A stretch of DNA of 56,130 nt from Paenibacillus ehimensis NBRC 15659. Its GTDB lineage: Bacteria; Bacillota; Bacilli; Paenibacillales; NBRC-103111. The number at the start of each line of letters is the position of its first letter. The first letter of the stretch is position 1. A program made the position numbers and the translations under genes. Positions 24,471 to 33,547 of the stretch are shown here, in pieces. The DNA lies in the NCBI RefSeq assembly GCF_004000785.1, contig NZ_BILX01000041.1, positions 1-56,130 on the forward strand, written 5' to 3'. The notes beneath the pieces were generated by a model. The model was not told the origin of the DNA. It saw only the letters and a list, made by a program, of their open reading frames with translations, and did not search any database.

Positions 24471-26342
24471 TCACATATGCATAATCATGCCTTCAAATTG
24501 CATTTCGAACCAAATGATTTTACCGCTCGAACTTCCGCTAACGGCATTGATTTGCAGATACGAATTATTTACTGTCGGAGTTTGAATTATTAAGTTTCCA
24601 ACTTGTTTGCTTTTTAATTCGGTTACAGCAAGCGAAGTCCCGTTCCAGCTCAATTTGTACATCCTGTTATCCATATTGCTTACCGAGCCCATTTCCCGTG
24701 CCGTAATAAAGAGCAGCCCTTCTGCGCAGATGCCCAAGTACATGCCATTTACTTTATTTACAATTCTTTTCGTTGTCGCAGGATCCATGGTCGCAGAGAC
24801 AGCAGACTCGAAAACATTGATCGCGCTTTTTACCGGAACCGCATGCAGAAAGCCTCCGTGGTTTATATCCCCGGCCGTATTATCGTAGAAGGAATTGCCC
24901 CTGATGTCCAAGCCAAATCTGGCATGTGCCAATTTCAGTCCGTACTCCGAGTTGAGCCTGCAAATATTGTCTACGACCTTGACATTTCTTCCATCGCCAA
25001 GCAGTACGATGCCGGAACCCGTATTGTTTTCGACAATATTGTTTGAAATGATGACATCGCTTTGAACATTTGCCCCGTAGCTGATCCCGCCGTTTTTGCA
25101 TCCTTTTACAATGTTGTTTGAAATAACGCTGCTTTGCGTTTGCGTGCCATCGCTATAATCGAGATGGATTCCGTAATTGGAGCAGGATGTCACTTCATTA
25201 TTCGAAATCGTTACATAATCGCTGTCGATCGAATAAATTCCCGAATGAATGGCGTCAGCAGGGTCGGGAGCCGCATTGGTTCCCGTAACGACATTGCCTG
25301 TGATCGTAATGTACCTGCAGTAATCTTCGAGATGAATTCCTTGTCTTCTAAAGTTGGAAATCTGGTTGCCCATGATGCAGACCCTGGTAGCGCCGGCAAT
25401 GCCAATCCCAAATCCGGCGGTTGTCCCCTTGCCTAAATTAGCGGTAATGATGTTGTTCGAAATGACGTAATTATAGCCTGCATCTTCGGGTTTGCGGTCA
25501 TATCCGGGAATCTGAATGGGATGATTCAGTTCAATAGCGTCTCCTGAAATATTGGTAAATTTATTATTCGTGATAAGTACGTCATGCAGATCGTTGGCCT
25601 GGTCATTGACCAGAAAACCGTATCCCAAGTTATCAAAAACATTGCCGGCGATTTCAATATTGGAATTTAATTTCGAATTGATTTCGATTCCTGTTGCGGC
25701 AGGCAAGCCGGTCGTCGTATTCGTTTTTCCGGTAAAAATATTATTGCGGATCTTGATATTGGAATTATTTCCTTCGAAGGATAGCAGTATATTCGTACTC
25801 TCGTCTGTATCCTTCGTATCCGGGTCGTCCGCCACATCCCTTGTGCTTTGTAACGTTAGATTTTCAATGACAATATTGGAGCCGCGAATTCTCAGCATCG
25901 TGGTGCCTATATGGCTTTGCAGGATCGAGGCGTGGGCAGACGACCCCCGAAACGTTACGTTATCGTAGACGCCGAAGTTGATGGAATGGGTAAGGTAGGT
26001 TCCTTTCGGGAAATAAACGACGCCTCCACCTGCATTCCTTGCCGCCGCAGCCGCTAGTTCGACAGCCGTTTGATCGTCATGCTCGACGATCGCGTTGGTT
26101 ACAGTCGTATTTGCATTGCCGTACAGGGTAATGACTTTCGTTGTGGTGTTAATTGATTTTACCGCTTCCAGCAATACGCTGCCGCCCGGACCGGCTCCAT
26201 AAATGGCGATGCCCTGATTCACTTTAAAATCAATCACATTCGTAACGGTCAGGGTATTCGTACCGGCGGCAATGCTGCCGGACGTTCTTTGGGTGCTGCC
26301 CGAACCGTTATAGCTCATCACATTATAAATATCAGTTGGCAT
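24471..26342 (-). CDS. Right-handed parallel beta-helix protein (pectate-lyase-like)
   Basis: A 623-residue protein. An N-terminal segment leads into a pectate-lyase-3-type start (DDQTAVELAAAAARNAGGGV, then VYFPKGTYL), followed by many beta-helix coils with Asn ladders (VISNNIITANLG, VTISNNEVTSCSNYGIHLD, VIISNNIVENNTGSGI). A C-terminal cap of about 120 residues is unrelated to the coils. There is no signal peptide, unlike secreted polysaccharide lyases; phage tail-spike or spore/surface glycan-binding proteins share this layout. AAAGGAG lies 9 bases before the ATG. The gene is visibly more AT-rich than its neighbours and stands alone on the minus strand, which hints at transfer. Lyase activity cannot be claimed. 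Confidence 0.75.
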   Translation of the reverse strand: MPTDIYNVMSYNGSGSTQRTSGSIAAGTNTLTVTNVIDFKVNQGIAIYGAGPGGSVLLEAVKSINTTTKVITLYGNANTTVTNAIVEHDDQTAVELAAAAARNAGGGVVYFPKGTYLTHSINFGVYDNVTFRGSSAHASILQSHIGTTMLRIRGSNIVIENLTLQSTRDVADDPDTKDTDESTNILLSFEGNNSNIKIRNNIFTGKTNTTTGLPAATGIEINSKLNSNIEIAGNVFDNLGYGFLVNDQANDLHDVLITNNKFTNISGDAIELNHPIQIPGYDRKPEDAGYNYVISNNIITANLGKGTTAGFGIGIAGATRVCIMGNQISNFRRQGIHLEDYCRYITITGNVVTGTNAAPDPADAIHSGIYSIDSDYVTISNNEVTSCSNYGIHLDYSDGTQTQSSVISNNIVKGCKNGGISYGANVQSDVIISNNIVENNTGSGIVLLGDGRNVKVVDNICRLNSEYGLKLAHARFGLDIRGNSFYDNTAGDINHGGFLHAVPVKSAINVFESAVSATMDPATTKRIVNKVNGMYLGICAEGLLFITAREMGSVSNMDNRMYKLSWNGTSLAVTELKSKQVGNLIIQTPTVNNSYLQINAVSGSSSGKIIWFEMQFEGMIMHM

Positions 26343-26732
26343 ATGAAGTACTCCTTTGCATGTTTAGTGTAGGTGTTAAAGCTTTTGGGAAAGCACATGA
26401 ATCAAGCATATTGATTACAAACAATCCGCATTAGAGCATGAACCTGCTTATCGGGCTTATTCCCACCTCCTCTCTTTGCTCAAGTGATACAGCTTATAAG
26501 GTCATCTTATCCTACGGGACCCTGAATTTTTTTCAATATTTTTACACTGTTTTTCCATGAAAATTGCAATTGATTAACCTTGGTTCATCTTATTACCGAT
26601 GTCCGGCTCGCACCTTCCGTCCCGCCACCTAACCACCTGAAAAAATCAAACCTCATTCCTGAAGTTCATGCATTGTTCGAACGGAACGTATCCGCCATAA
26701 TGAGCTTATTAAACCAGAGGGGGAAACGAACG
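26343..26732. other. Divergent intergenic region
   Basis: About 390 bases between the minus-strand beta-helix gene and the plus-strand binding protein. It is AT-rich on the left, and both genes' promoters should lie here, but I could not fix a convincing -35/-10 pair for either. The right part is an in-frame upstream extension of the binding-protein frame without coding character. Confidence 0.5.
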
Positions 26733-28082
26733 ATGGTAAAAGCGATGAAGTGGGCGCAGGTCGCCTTGGCCGGAACGCTGGCCGTAAGTCTTGCCGCATG
26801 CGGAACGGACGCGAATAAACCGGCGGCGGGCAGCGGCGGCACGGGGTCAAGCGGAGAGGCGGCGAAGGAGAAGGACAAGCCGGGCGCGGTGACGATCACC
26901 TTCCAGAACATTTATCCGGACCCGACCGCGCCGAACCATAAAATCATGAAGAAGATCGTCGCGGATTACACGGCAGCGCACCCGAATATTAAGATCGAGC
27001 TCGATTCCTTGAACACGGACCAGCAAAAGCTCAAGCTCAAAACGCAAGCCGCAGCCAAAGAAGTGCCGGACATTACGATTGTGAACCCCGCCGCCCAGAT
27101 GAAGCCGTTCGTCGATGCGGGCCTGCTCGCGCCGCTGAACGATATGCTCGACCAGAACGGACTGAAGGACACGTTCCAAAAAGGCATCCTCGACTACTAT
27201 TCGTTCAACAATAACGTGTATGCGCTTCCGGACGGCAACAATATCGGAGTCGTCTTCTATAACAAAGAGCTGTTCAGCCAAGCGGGCGTCGAAGTGCCGA
27301 AGACGTTCGAAGAGATGATCGAAGTGGTCAAGAAGCTGAAGGCCAAAGGCATTACGCCGATCGCCATCGGGGAAAAGGACAGCTGGACCGGGTCGTTCCT
27401 GTTTATGAACATGCTGCTTCGCACCAACAACGGTCCCGGCTTCCTGAAAGACGTGCTGGACAAGAAGAAAACGTTCGGCGACTCCGCATTTACCGATGCG
27501 GCAAGCAAGTTTCAAGACCTGGTGCAGGCTGGCGCGTTCCAGGAAGGGGCGACCTCCTTCGACTACAATGCGGGGGAGAACCTGTTCAAGACGGGCAAAA
27601 GCGCGATGTATTTCATGGGAACCTGGGCCACCGGCGCGATCGACGATTCGTCGGTCAAAGGCAAAATCGGCGTCTTCAAGTTCCCGACCGTAGGCGGCAA
27701 GGGCAACCCCGACCAGTACATGATCGCTCCCGGCAGCGCCTTCGCCGTATCGGCGACGAGCAAGCATTTGAAGGAGACGAAGGAATTCCTGAACTACTTT
27801 ATGGTCAACTTCCCGAAGGTTTCCTTCGAGATGAAGAACGCTGTCGGGATTGCGCAGAAGGTAGAGGGCGACTTCAAAGCGGCCGGCTACTCGCAGCTTG
27901 CCATGGATATCCTTGAGCTGTTCAAAAACGTACAGGGCGGCGATCTCGCCTTCGACAACACGATGAATCCGGGAACGGCGCAGGCGCATCTGACCAGCAT
28001 CCAGAATTTGTTCGTGCAGAAAAAAGATCCGAAGGATGTCGGCAAGGAGCATCAGACCGCCTTCGAAACGAACAACAAGTAA
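26733..28082 (+). CDS. ABC transporter sugar-binding lipoprotein (family 1)
   Basis: From ATG 26733 (AGAGGGGGAAAC upstream) the protein has 449 residues. It has a lipoprotein signal with lipobox LAAC (Cys23), a Gly/Ser/Lys-rich tether, then a family 1 extracellular solute-binding fold: VTITFQNIYPDPTAPN, the GNNIGVVFYNKELFSQAGVE hinge region, and a C-terminal FNTKSAMYF-like block (FKTGKSAMYFMGTWATGAI). It is held outside the membrane and delivers a sugar or oligosaccharide to the two permeases encoded next. The substrate cannot be read from sequence. No ATPase gene is present, as is usual where a shared MsmX-type ATPase energises several importers. Confidence 0.9.
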   Translation: MVKAMKWAQVALAGTLAVSLAACGTDANKPAAGSGGTGSSGEAAKEKDKPGAVTITFQNIYPDPTAPNHKIMKKIVADYTAAHPNIKIELDSLNTDQQKLKLKTQAAAKEVPDITIVNPAAQMKPFVDAGLLAPLNDMLDQNGLKDTFQKGILDYYSFNNNVYALPDGNNIGVVFYNKELFSQAGVEVPKTFEEMIEVVKKLKAKGITPIAIGEKDSWTGSFLFMNMLLRTNNGPGFLKDVLDKKKTFGDSAFTDAASKFQDLVQAGAFQEGATSFDYNAGENLFKTGKSAMYFMGTWATGAIDDSSVKGKIGVFKFPTVGGKGNPDQYMIAPGSAFAVSATSKHLKETKEFLNYFMVNFPKVSFEMKNAVGIAQKVEGDFKAAGYSQLAMDILELFKNVQGGDLAFDNTMNPGTAQAHLTSIQNLFVQKKDPKDVGKEHQTAFETNNK

Positions 28083-28142
28083 CGAAAGACCGACTGTGCG
28101 AGGGTTGCTGTTGCGAAGCGGGCTTCAACAGTGTTGCCGCAG

Positions 28143-28163
28143 CGCGCGCCGAAGAGGCGCGCG
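28143..28163 (+). other. GC-rich hairpin between binding protein and permease genes
   Basis: CGCGCGCC (28143-28150) and GGCGCGCG (28156-28163) form a perfect 8-bp stem around GAAGA with no T run. In this position such hairpins often protect the upstream mRNA, so that binding protein is made in excess over permease. The surrounding 182-base gap holds nothing else apart from the permease ribosome site. Confidence 0.6.
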
Positions 28164-28264
28164 TTCCCTTGCCGGGCAAGAAAACGAAACCAATAGGTTT
28201 CGCTTTGATCATCTCATGCTTTACACTGCTAGTCACATTTTACCAAAGGAGGTGCCCTTGAGCC

Positions 28265-29155
28265 GTGCATGCCATGAAGGTTTCCCGGCGGACGATCGCC
28301 GTCTTCGTTCTTCCCTGCCTGCTGCTCTATATCGGTCTGGTGTTCGTGCCGATCCTTGTGTCGTTCTACAGCGCCATGCTGGATTGGAACGGCATCGGCG
28401 AAGCGCGGTTTATCGGGCTGGACAATTTCAAGGAGCTGTTTACGCGGGATGCGGTGTTTTGGCCGTCCGTGGGGCGGACGCTGATGTTCGCTTTATTTTC
28501 CATGGCCGAGATTCCGGTCGCGCTGTTCGTCGCCATCTTGATCAGCCGTTATGTGCGCAAGCCTAATTTTCTCGTCTCCAGCTACTTTCTGCCGGTCATT
28601 TTATCCGTTGTCGTCGTAGGCCAATTATGGAAAACCATTTATAACCCCGCTTCGCTCGGAGGCATGCTGAACCAACTGCTGATGATGGTCGGCTTGGATT
28701 CGTGGACGAAGCCGTGGCTGACCGATCCGAATACGGCGATGATCGCGCTGTATTTCGTCGCGCTGTGGCAGTATCTCGGCTACCATGTGCTGATCCAGTT
28801 CACGGGCATCCAGAACATTCCGTCGGAAATCTACGAGGCGGCGCGGATCGACGGGGCAGAGGGCTTTACGGCGGACCGCTACATTACGTTCCCGATGGTC
28901 GTCCCGATTTTTAAAATCTCGCTGGTGCTCGCCATCATCGGCTCGCTGCAAGCGTTCGACATGATCATGGTCATGACCGGAGGCGGTCCGGCCCATGCGA
29001 CGGACGTGACGTCCACCCATATGTACAACATGTCGTTCCTGTCGATGCGTTACGGCTACGGCAGCGCGATGGCGGTATTTTTGGTCGTCGAATGTCTGGC
29101 CGCTACGCTGCTGCTGAATGCGGTATTCCGGCGGATCGAGCACAAGCTATCTTAA
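28265..29155 (+). CDS. Sugar ABC transporter permease, MalF/UgpA type
   Basis: A 296-residue membrane protein with about six helices, starting at GTG 28265 ten bases after AAAGGAGGTG (ATG 28274 is also possible). The first helix is TIAVFVLPCLLLYIGLVFVP. The EAA loop that contacts the ATPase reads IYEAARIDGAEGF (about residues 191-203), followed by ITFPMVVPIFKISLVL. It forms a heterodimer channel with the next gene product. The spacing of 19 bases to the next start supports one operon with the binding protein. Confidence 0.9.
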   Translation: MHAMKVSRRTIAVFVLPCLLLYIGLVFVPILVSFYSAMLDWNGIGEARFIGLDNFKELFTRDAVFWPSVGRTLMFALFSMAEIPVALFVAILISRYVRKPNFLVSSYFLPVILSVVVVGQLWKTIYNPASLGGMLNQLLMMVGLDSWTKPWLTDPNTAMIALYFVALWQYLGYHVLIQFTGIQNIPSEIYEAARIDGAEGFTADRYITFPMVVPIFKISLVLAIIGSLQAFDMIMVMTGGGPAHATDVTSTHMYNMSFLSMRYGYGSAMAVFLVVECLAATLLLNAVFRRIEHKLS

Positions 29156-29174
29156 GGACAGGAGGGACGTTCCG

Positions 29175-30062
29175 ATGTCGATGAATTCATCCCCGAATGC
29201 AGCGGTGCAGCAGACTTCCGTACGCCTGCGGAGCAAGACGTTCAAATGGAAAAAGGCGGCGGTGCTGCCGTTCCTGTCCGTCCTGTTCGTCACGCAGCTG
29301 TATCCGCTCGTCTGGCTGGTGCTGTATTCGTTCAAAACGAACGAAGAAATATTGGACGGCAGCTTCTTTTCCTTTCCCCGCGAGCTGCGGTGGCAGAACT
29401 ACAAGGACGCCTACGAGGCGGGGCATTATCTGCAATATCTGTTCAACAGCCTGCTGGTCACCTCGGTGACGGTGGCGCTGGTCATCGTTCTAAGCTCGAT
29501 GGTTGCTTATGCGATCACTCGGTTTCGCTGGCGCTACGGCACGCTGGTCATGACGGTGTTTCTGATCGGCATCATGATTCCGCTTCAGGCCACGCTGCTG
29601 CCGCTTATGATCATTTTCAAAAACATCGGCATTCTCAATACGCATTTGGCTTTGATCCTGCCCTACATTACGTTCTCGACTCCGATTGCGGTGTTCGTGT
29701 TGAGCGGGTTCATGAAATCGATCCCGTACGAAATCGAAGAATCCGCGATCATGGACGGGGCCAGTGTATACCGGACGTTCCGCAGCATCATTATGCCGGT
29801 CTCGGTTCCGCCGATCATGACGGTGTGCATCCTGACCTTTATCTCGATCTGGAACGAGTATATTTTGGCGGCGACGTTCATTTCGTCGGAGAAGCTCAAA
29901 ACGCTGCCGTTCGGCGTCAACAGCTTCATCGGCCAATATTCGGTCAATTACGGCGCAATCGGGGCGCTGCTCGTACTGGGGGCGCTGCCGGTCATCCTCA
30001 TCTATTTTGCATTGTCGGAACGGATTACGAAGGGCATGGTGGCCGGAGCGGTGAAGGGGTAA
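29175..30062 (+). CDS. Sugar ABC transporter permease, MalG/UgpE type
   Basis: A 295-residue protein from ATG 29175 (GGACAGGAGGGACG upstream); the open frame extends 19 codons back into the previous gene without a ribosome site. It has about six membrane helices and the EAA loop YEIEESAIMDGASVYRTF, followed by IIMPVSVPPIMTV. It is the second half of the membrane channel. The sensor kinase gene begins 86 bases later. Confidence 0.9.
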   Translation: MSMNSSPNAAVQQTSVRLRSKTFKWKKAAVLPFLSVLFVTQLYPLVWLVLYSFKTNEEILDGSFFSFPRELRWQNYKDAYEAGHYLQYLFNSLLVTSVTVALVIVLSSMVAYAITRFRWRYGTLVMTVFLIGIMIPLQATLLPLMIIFKNIGILNTHLALILPYITFSTPIAVFVLSGFMKSIPYEIEESAIMDGASVYRTFRSIIMPVSVPPIMTVCILTFISIWNEYILAATFISSEKLKTLPFGVNSFIGQYSVNYGAIGALLVLGALPVILIYFALSERITKGMVAGAVKG

Positions 30063-30148
30063 GAAGCGTAAGATCACCCCCCATATTCGCCCTCCAAGCC
30101 TGCGTGATATGATAGGAACAGGAAAGATACGGAAAGGGGAGTTTCCGG

Positions 30149-31969
30149 TTGAAGCGAGGTCTTCATTCCATTCATACCCGTCTGTTTCTGCTGTTCCTGT
30201 TTTGCATGCTCGGGCTGCTGCTTATCGTCAGCGCGCTGTACTACAAGCGGACAACGGACCAGCTGCACCAGAAGATCGGGGAGATCGCGCAAAAAAACTT
30301 TTCGCAAACGATGGACTTGTTCGACCTGCTGCTCAAAGGATATGACAGCCTGACCAAGTCGCTGAACGGCAACCCGGATTTGCAGCGGCTGCTGCAGGCG
30401 CCGCCGACACAGGATTCCGCGCTGCGCATGATCAACGAACGGACGATTACGAATCTGATCGGGGCGATTTATTATTCCCGGGAGGATACGATCGGCATTC
30501 ATGTAATGTCAAACTCAGGCGCGGTCTACAGCTACGGCAACTCGATGAGCGTCATCGACCCCGGCTTCGCGGAATCCTCATGGTACCGGAGCATACGCGA
30601 ATCGTCCGGCGAAATGGTCTGGCTCGGCGTCAAAGAGCATTCGATCATCGATCAGGCGGAGAAGAGGCCGGTGTTCGCCTTCGGGCGGCCGCTCTACGAT
30701 TTGCACGAGCACCGGCCGATCGGCATCGTGCTCATCGAGACGGACCCGAAGCCGATTTTGTCGGGGCTTGCGAACCTGAGCCTGAGCCCGCGCAGCGAGG
30801 TCTACATCCTTTCGAAAGCGAAGCAGGTGATGGCCGTATCCGCAGGGACGCCGAAGGAGCTTTCCGCCGCGGACCATTGGAGCGATGCGCTCGGCGAAGG
30901 CGAGGTCCGCGTCGATCCGCAGGCGGGGCGTCTGATCGTTGCCTCCAAGCCGTCCATGGCGGATTGGCAGGTCGTCAGCTCGACGCCGGACGCCGATCTG
31001 AACGTGGAGCAGGACCAGATGAAGCGCTTTTTGCTGCTGGTCATCTCCGTTCTCGTCGTCGTCTCGACGGCGCTGGCGACGTTCGTGTCGCGGACGATTT
31101 CGTCTCCGCTCAAGCGGCTCATTCAGGAGATGAGGCAGGTGGAGCGCGGCAATTTCCGCGGCCTGCTGCACGTCAAATCGTACGAAGAGATCAATATTCT
31201 GGTTGCGTCCTTCAACCAGATGGTCAACCGGATGGACGAATTGATCGAACGGGTCAAAGCGGTGTCCATCAGCGAAAAAAACGCGCAGCTGCTGGCGCTG
31301 CAATCGCAGGTGAACCCGCATTTTCTGTATAACACGCTCGATATGATTTATTGGATGCTTGACGAAAAAGGCAACGAACGGCTCGGCAAAGTCGTGTTAT
31401 CGCTTTCACATATGTTCCGCTACAGCAGTCATTGGGAAGGCTCCTCCGAGGTTCGGCTGCGCGACGAGCTGGAGCAGATCCGGGACTATCTGACGATCAT
31501 CGAAACGCGGCTCGAAGGAAGGGTTTCCGTCGAAATGGACGTCGATCCCGGGTGGGAGCACATCCGCCTGCCCAAGATGACGCTGCAGCCGGTGATCGAG
31601 AATGCGGTCAAGCACGGGCTTGAGCGGTTGGACCGGCCCGGCGTGCTGCGCGTCTACGCGAAGGCGGACGACCGTCGGCTCTGCCTGTATGTGGAGGATA
31701 ACGGAAGCGGTATGGAGCCGCATGTGCTCGACCGGCTGCGGCATACGCTTGGAGCGAATGCCGTGACGACGGGAGAGGACGGTAGTAGGACTGCGGTGCT
31801 TGAGGCCGGCGAGGTGCGGCGGGGCGGGATCGGCTTGCAGAACGTGCACCGCCGGCTGGGGCTTATGTTCGGAGAAGCGTACGGGCTGCGCATCGATAGC
31901 TCGCCGGGGGGCGGAACGAAGGTGACGATTTCGATGCCGCTGCCCGGGGAAGGGAGAACCGAAGCATGA
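30149..31969 (+). CDS. YesM-type sensor histidine kinase
   Basis: A 606-residue kinase starting at TTG 30149, with AAGGGGAG seven bases upstream. Helix 1 spans about residues 12-30, then an extracellular sensor domain, and helix 2 about 293-315 (FLLLVISVLVVVSTALATFV). A HAMP linker follows, then the His_kinase domain with the phosphoacceptor His391 in QVNPHFLYNTLD. The ATPase domain has ENAVKHG (N box), EDNGSGM and a GGIGLQNVHRRL loop. Such kinases sense carbohydrates, or their transporter, at the membrane. The stop overlaps the regulator start (ATGA), so the pair is made together. Confidence 0.92.
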   Translation: MKRGLHSIHTRLFLLFLFCMLGLLLIVSALYYKRTTDQLHQKIGEIAQKNFSQTMDLFDLLLKGYDSLTKSLNGNPDLQRLLQAPPTQDSALRMINERTITNLIGAIYYSREDTIGIHVMSNSGAVYSYGNSMSVIDPGFAESSWYRSIRESSGEMVWLGVKEHSIIDQAEKRPVFAFGRPLYDLHEHRPIGIVLIETDPKPILSGLANLSLSPRSEVYILSKAKQVMAVSAGTPKELSAADHWSDALGEGEVRVDPQAGRLIVASKPSMADWQVVSSTPDADLNVEQDQMKRFLLLVISVLVVVSTALATFVSRTISSPLKRLIQEMRQVERGNFRGLLHVKSYEEINILVASFNQMVNRMDELIERVKAVSISEKNAQLLALQSQVNPHFLYNTLDMIYWMLDEKGNERLGKVVLSLSHMFRYSSHWEGSSEVRLRDELEQIRDYLTIIETRLEGRVSVEMDVDPGWEHIRLPKMTLQPVIENAVKHGLERLDRPGVLRVYAKADDRRLCLYVEDNGSGMEPHVLDRLRHTLGANAVTTGEDGSRTAVLEAGEVRRGGIGLQNVHRRLGLMFGEAYGLRIDSSPGGGTKVTISMPLPGEGRTEA

Positions 31970-33150
31970 AACTGCTCATTGTGGATGACGAAAAGGTGAT
32001 CCGGGAAGGAGTCAAGCGTACGGTCCGGGGCGCGTTTCCGGACGCGGAGGTGCATTTGGCCGCTACGCCGGAGGAAGCGGTGGAGACGCTTGGCTCCTGC
32101 GGGATCGATGTCGTGCTGACGGATATTTTGATGCCCGGAATGACCGGACTGGAATTGATGCGGCTTACCCGGCGCAGGCATCCGCAGGTGAAATGGGTCG
32201 TCATCTCCGCGCACTCGGAATTTGCTTATGCGCAGGAAGCGGTCCGGCTCGGAGCCCGCGATTACCTGCTGAAGCCGATCGGCAAGGAGCGGCTGATCGA
32301 GCTGATTCATACGCTGCGGGAAGAGCTGCGTCAAGAGCATGCCGTATCGGCGGAAAGCCGGCTTTTGAAGCAAAATTTGAAATATTTGCGCGAGGCGGTA
32401 TTCCAGCGTTGGGCGGCAGGGCTTGATATCGGCCGCTTCGACATGTCGGCTCTCGAACGGAGCTACCCCGAATTTCATCTGGTCTTGGTCGCGCTGGGCA
32501 GTCCGGGAAAAGCGCATCTGGAGCATTTTATCGTCGACAACGTGCTTTCCGAGCTGATCGAGATGCGGGGCGGCGGATTCGCCGCCAGCCTCGACAGCCA
32601 TCATCTGCTCGGGCTCGTGATGCTGCGTGCGGATACGTCGGCGGAAGCCTTCCGCGAGGAGCTTCATGCCCACTTGAAGCGCTATGTGAAGGTGCCGTTC
32701 CAGATCGTTCACAGCGGGCTGGTGACGGATATCCAATCCGTGCCGGAGCAGGTGAGGCAGCTGCGCTCCCGGACGGCGGCGCCGGAGGCTGCGGCCGAGC
32801 GCGAGCCCTGCGGAGACAGCCCGGTCGAGGTGGCGCTGCAATATATCCGCATGCATTTTCACAGCGATTTGTCGTTGGAGAAGGTGGCGTCCGTCGTGTA
32901 CTTGAATCCGGTCTATTTCAGCCAGCTCTTCAAGCAAAAGACCGGACAGGGATACAAGGAATACGTCATCCACCTGCGGATGGAACGGGCCAAAGAGCTG
33001 CTGCAGGACCCGCAGCTTAGGCTCGCCGACGTGGCCGAGCGGATCGGCTACCAGGATATGCGGCATTTTACGCAGGTGTTCCGCAAAAAATTCATGCAGA
33101 CGCCGACCGAATTCCGGCAGCGTTTGTCGGCAGGAGAGGGGCGCGGCTGA
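31966..33150 (+). CDS. YesN-type response regulator with AraC DNA-binding domain
   Basis: A 394-residue regulator. The receiver has acidic Asp7/Asp8, phosphoacceptor Asp53 (LTDILMPGM), the switch Ser in VISAHSEF and Lys in YLLKPIG. A middle region of about 140 residues is unassigned. The C-terminal 100 residues form an AraC double helix-turn-helix (LSLEKVASVVYLNPVYFSQL, then LADVAERIGYQDMRHFTQVF). It is expected to activate the preceding transporter genes when the YesM-type kinase signals. It is followed by a convergent gene only six bases away, with no clear terminator between. Confidence 0.92.
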   Translation: MKLLIVDDEKVIREGVKRTVRGAFPDAEVHLAATPEEAVETLGSCGIDVVLTDILMPGMTGLELMRLTRRRHPQVKWVVISAHSEFAYAQEAVRLGARDYLLKPIGKERLIELIHTLREELRQEHAVSAESRLLKQNLKYLREAVFQRWAAGLDIGRFDMSALERSYPEFHLVLVALGSPGKAHLEHFIVDNVLSELIEMRGGGFAASLDSHHLLGLVMLRADTSAEAFREELHAHLKRYVKVPFQIVHSGLVTDIQSVPEQVRQLRSRTAAPEAAAEREPCGDSPVEVALQYIRMHFHSDLSLEKVASVVYLNPVYFSQLFKQKTGQGYKEYVIHLRMERAKELLQDPQLRLADVAERIGYQDMRHFTQVFRKKFMQTPTEFRQRLSAGEGRG

Positions 33151-33156
33151 TCCCGG

Positions 33157-33474
33157 TTAAGCCCAATGTTTGACGATCATGTCCTGAGCGTATAGAGTCA
33201 ATGCTAACGAACCGACAAGATGAAGAGAATGCTGTAAAGATAGGCCCACGATCACCAGCATGACCACGGCTGCAGGAAGTCCGGATACGACGCCAAAAGC
33301 AAATTTGCTTAACATATCCGTCGGTTCGCCCTGCATATGGAGCCACACGATGCTCAAAAGACTAACGATGGGCAACGCCGCAATGATTCCGCCCTGAGCG
33401 GGAAATCTGCGCGCCACTTCCGTAATGATCCCGATAATGACCGCCGATACGAGTACTTTAACGATGGCGTACAT
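33157..33474 (-). CDS. DUF3147 small membrane protein
   Basis: A 105-residue protein with about four hydrophobic helices. Its conserved centre reads FPAQGGIIAALPIVSLLSIV, with later GLPAAVVMLVIVGLSL, matching DUF3147. No activity is known for the family. It ends six bases from the convergent response-regulator stop. The ribosome site is weak, and its promoter must lie in the 73 bases shared with the divergent fusion gene. Confidence 0.8.
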   Translation of the reverse strand: MYAIVKVLVSAVIIGIITEVARRFPAQGGIIAALPIVSLLSIVWLHMQGEPTDMLSKFAFGVVSGLPAAVVMLVIVGLSLQHSLHLVGSLALTLYAQDMIVKHWA

Positions 33475-33547
33475 GTGCTATGTACAAAACAACCCCGGCG
33501 CGTGATACAATGGCAGCATATGGATGACGGAGTACGGGAGTGAGAGG

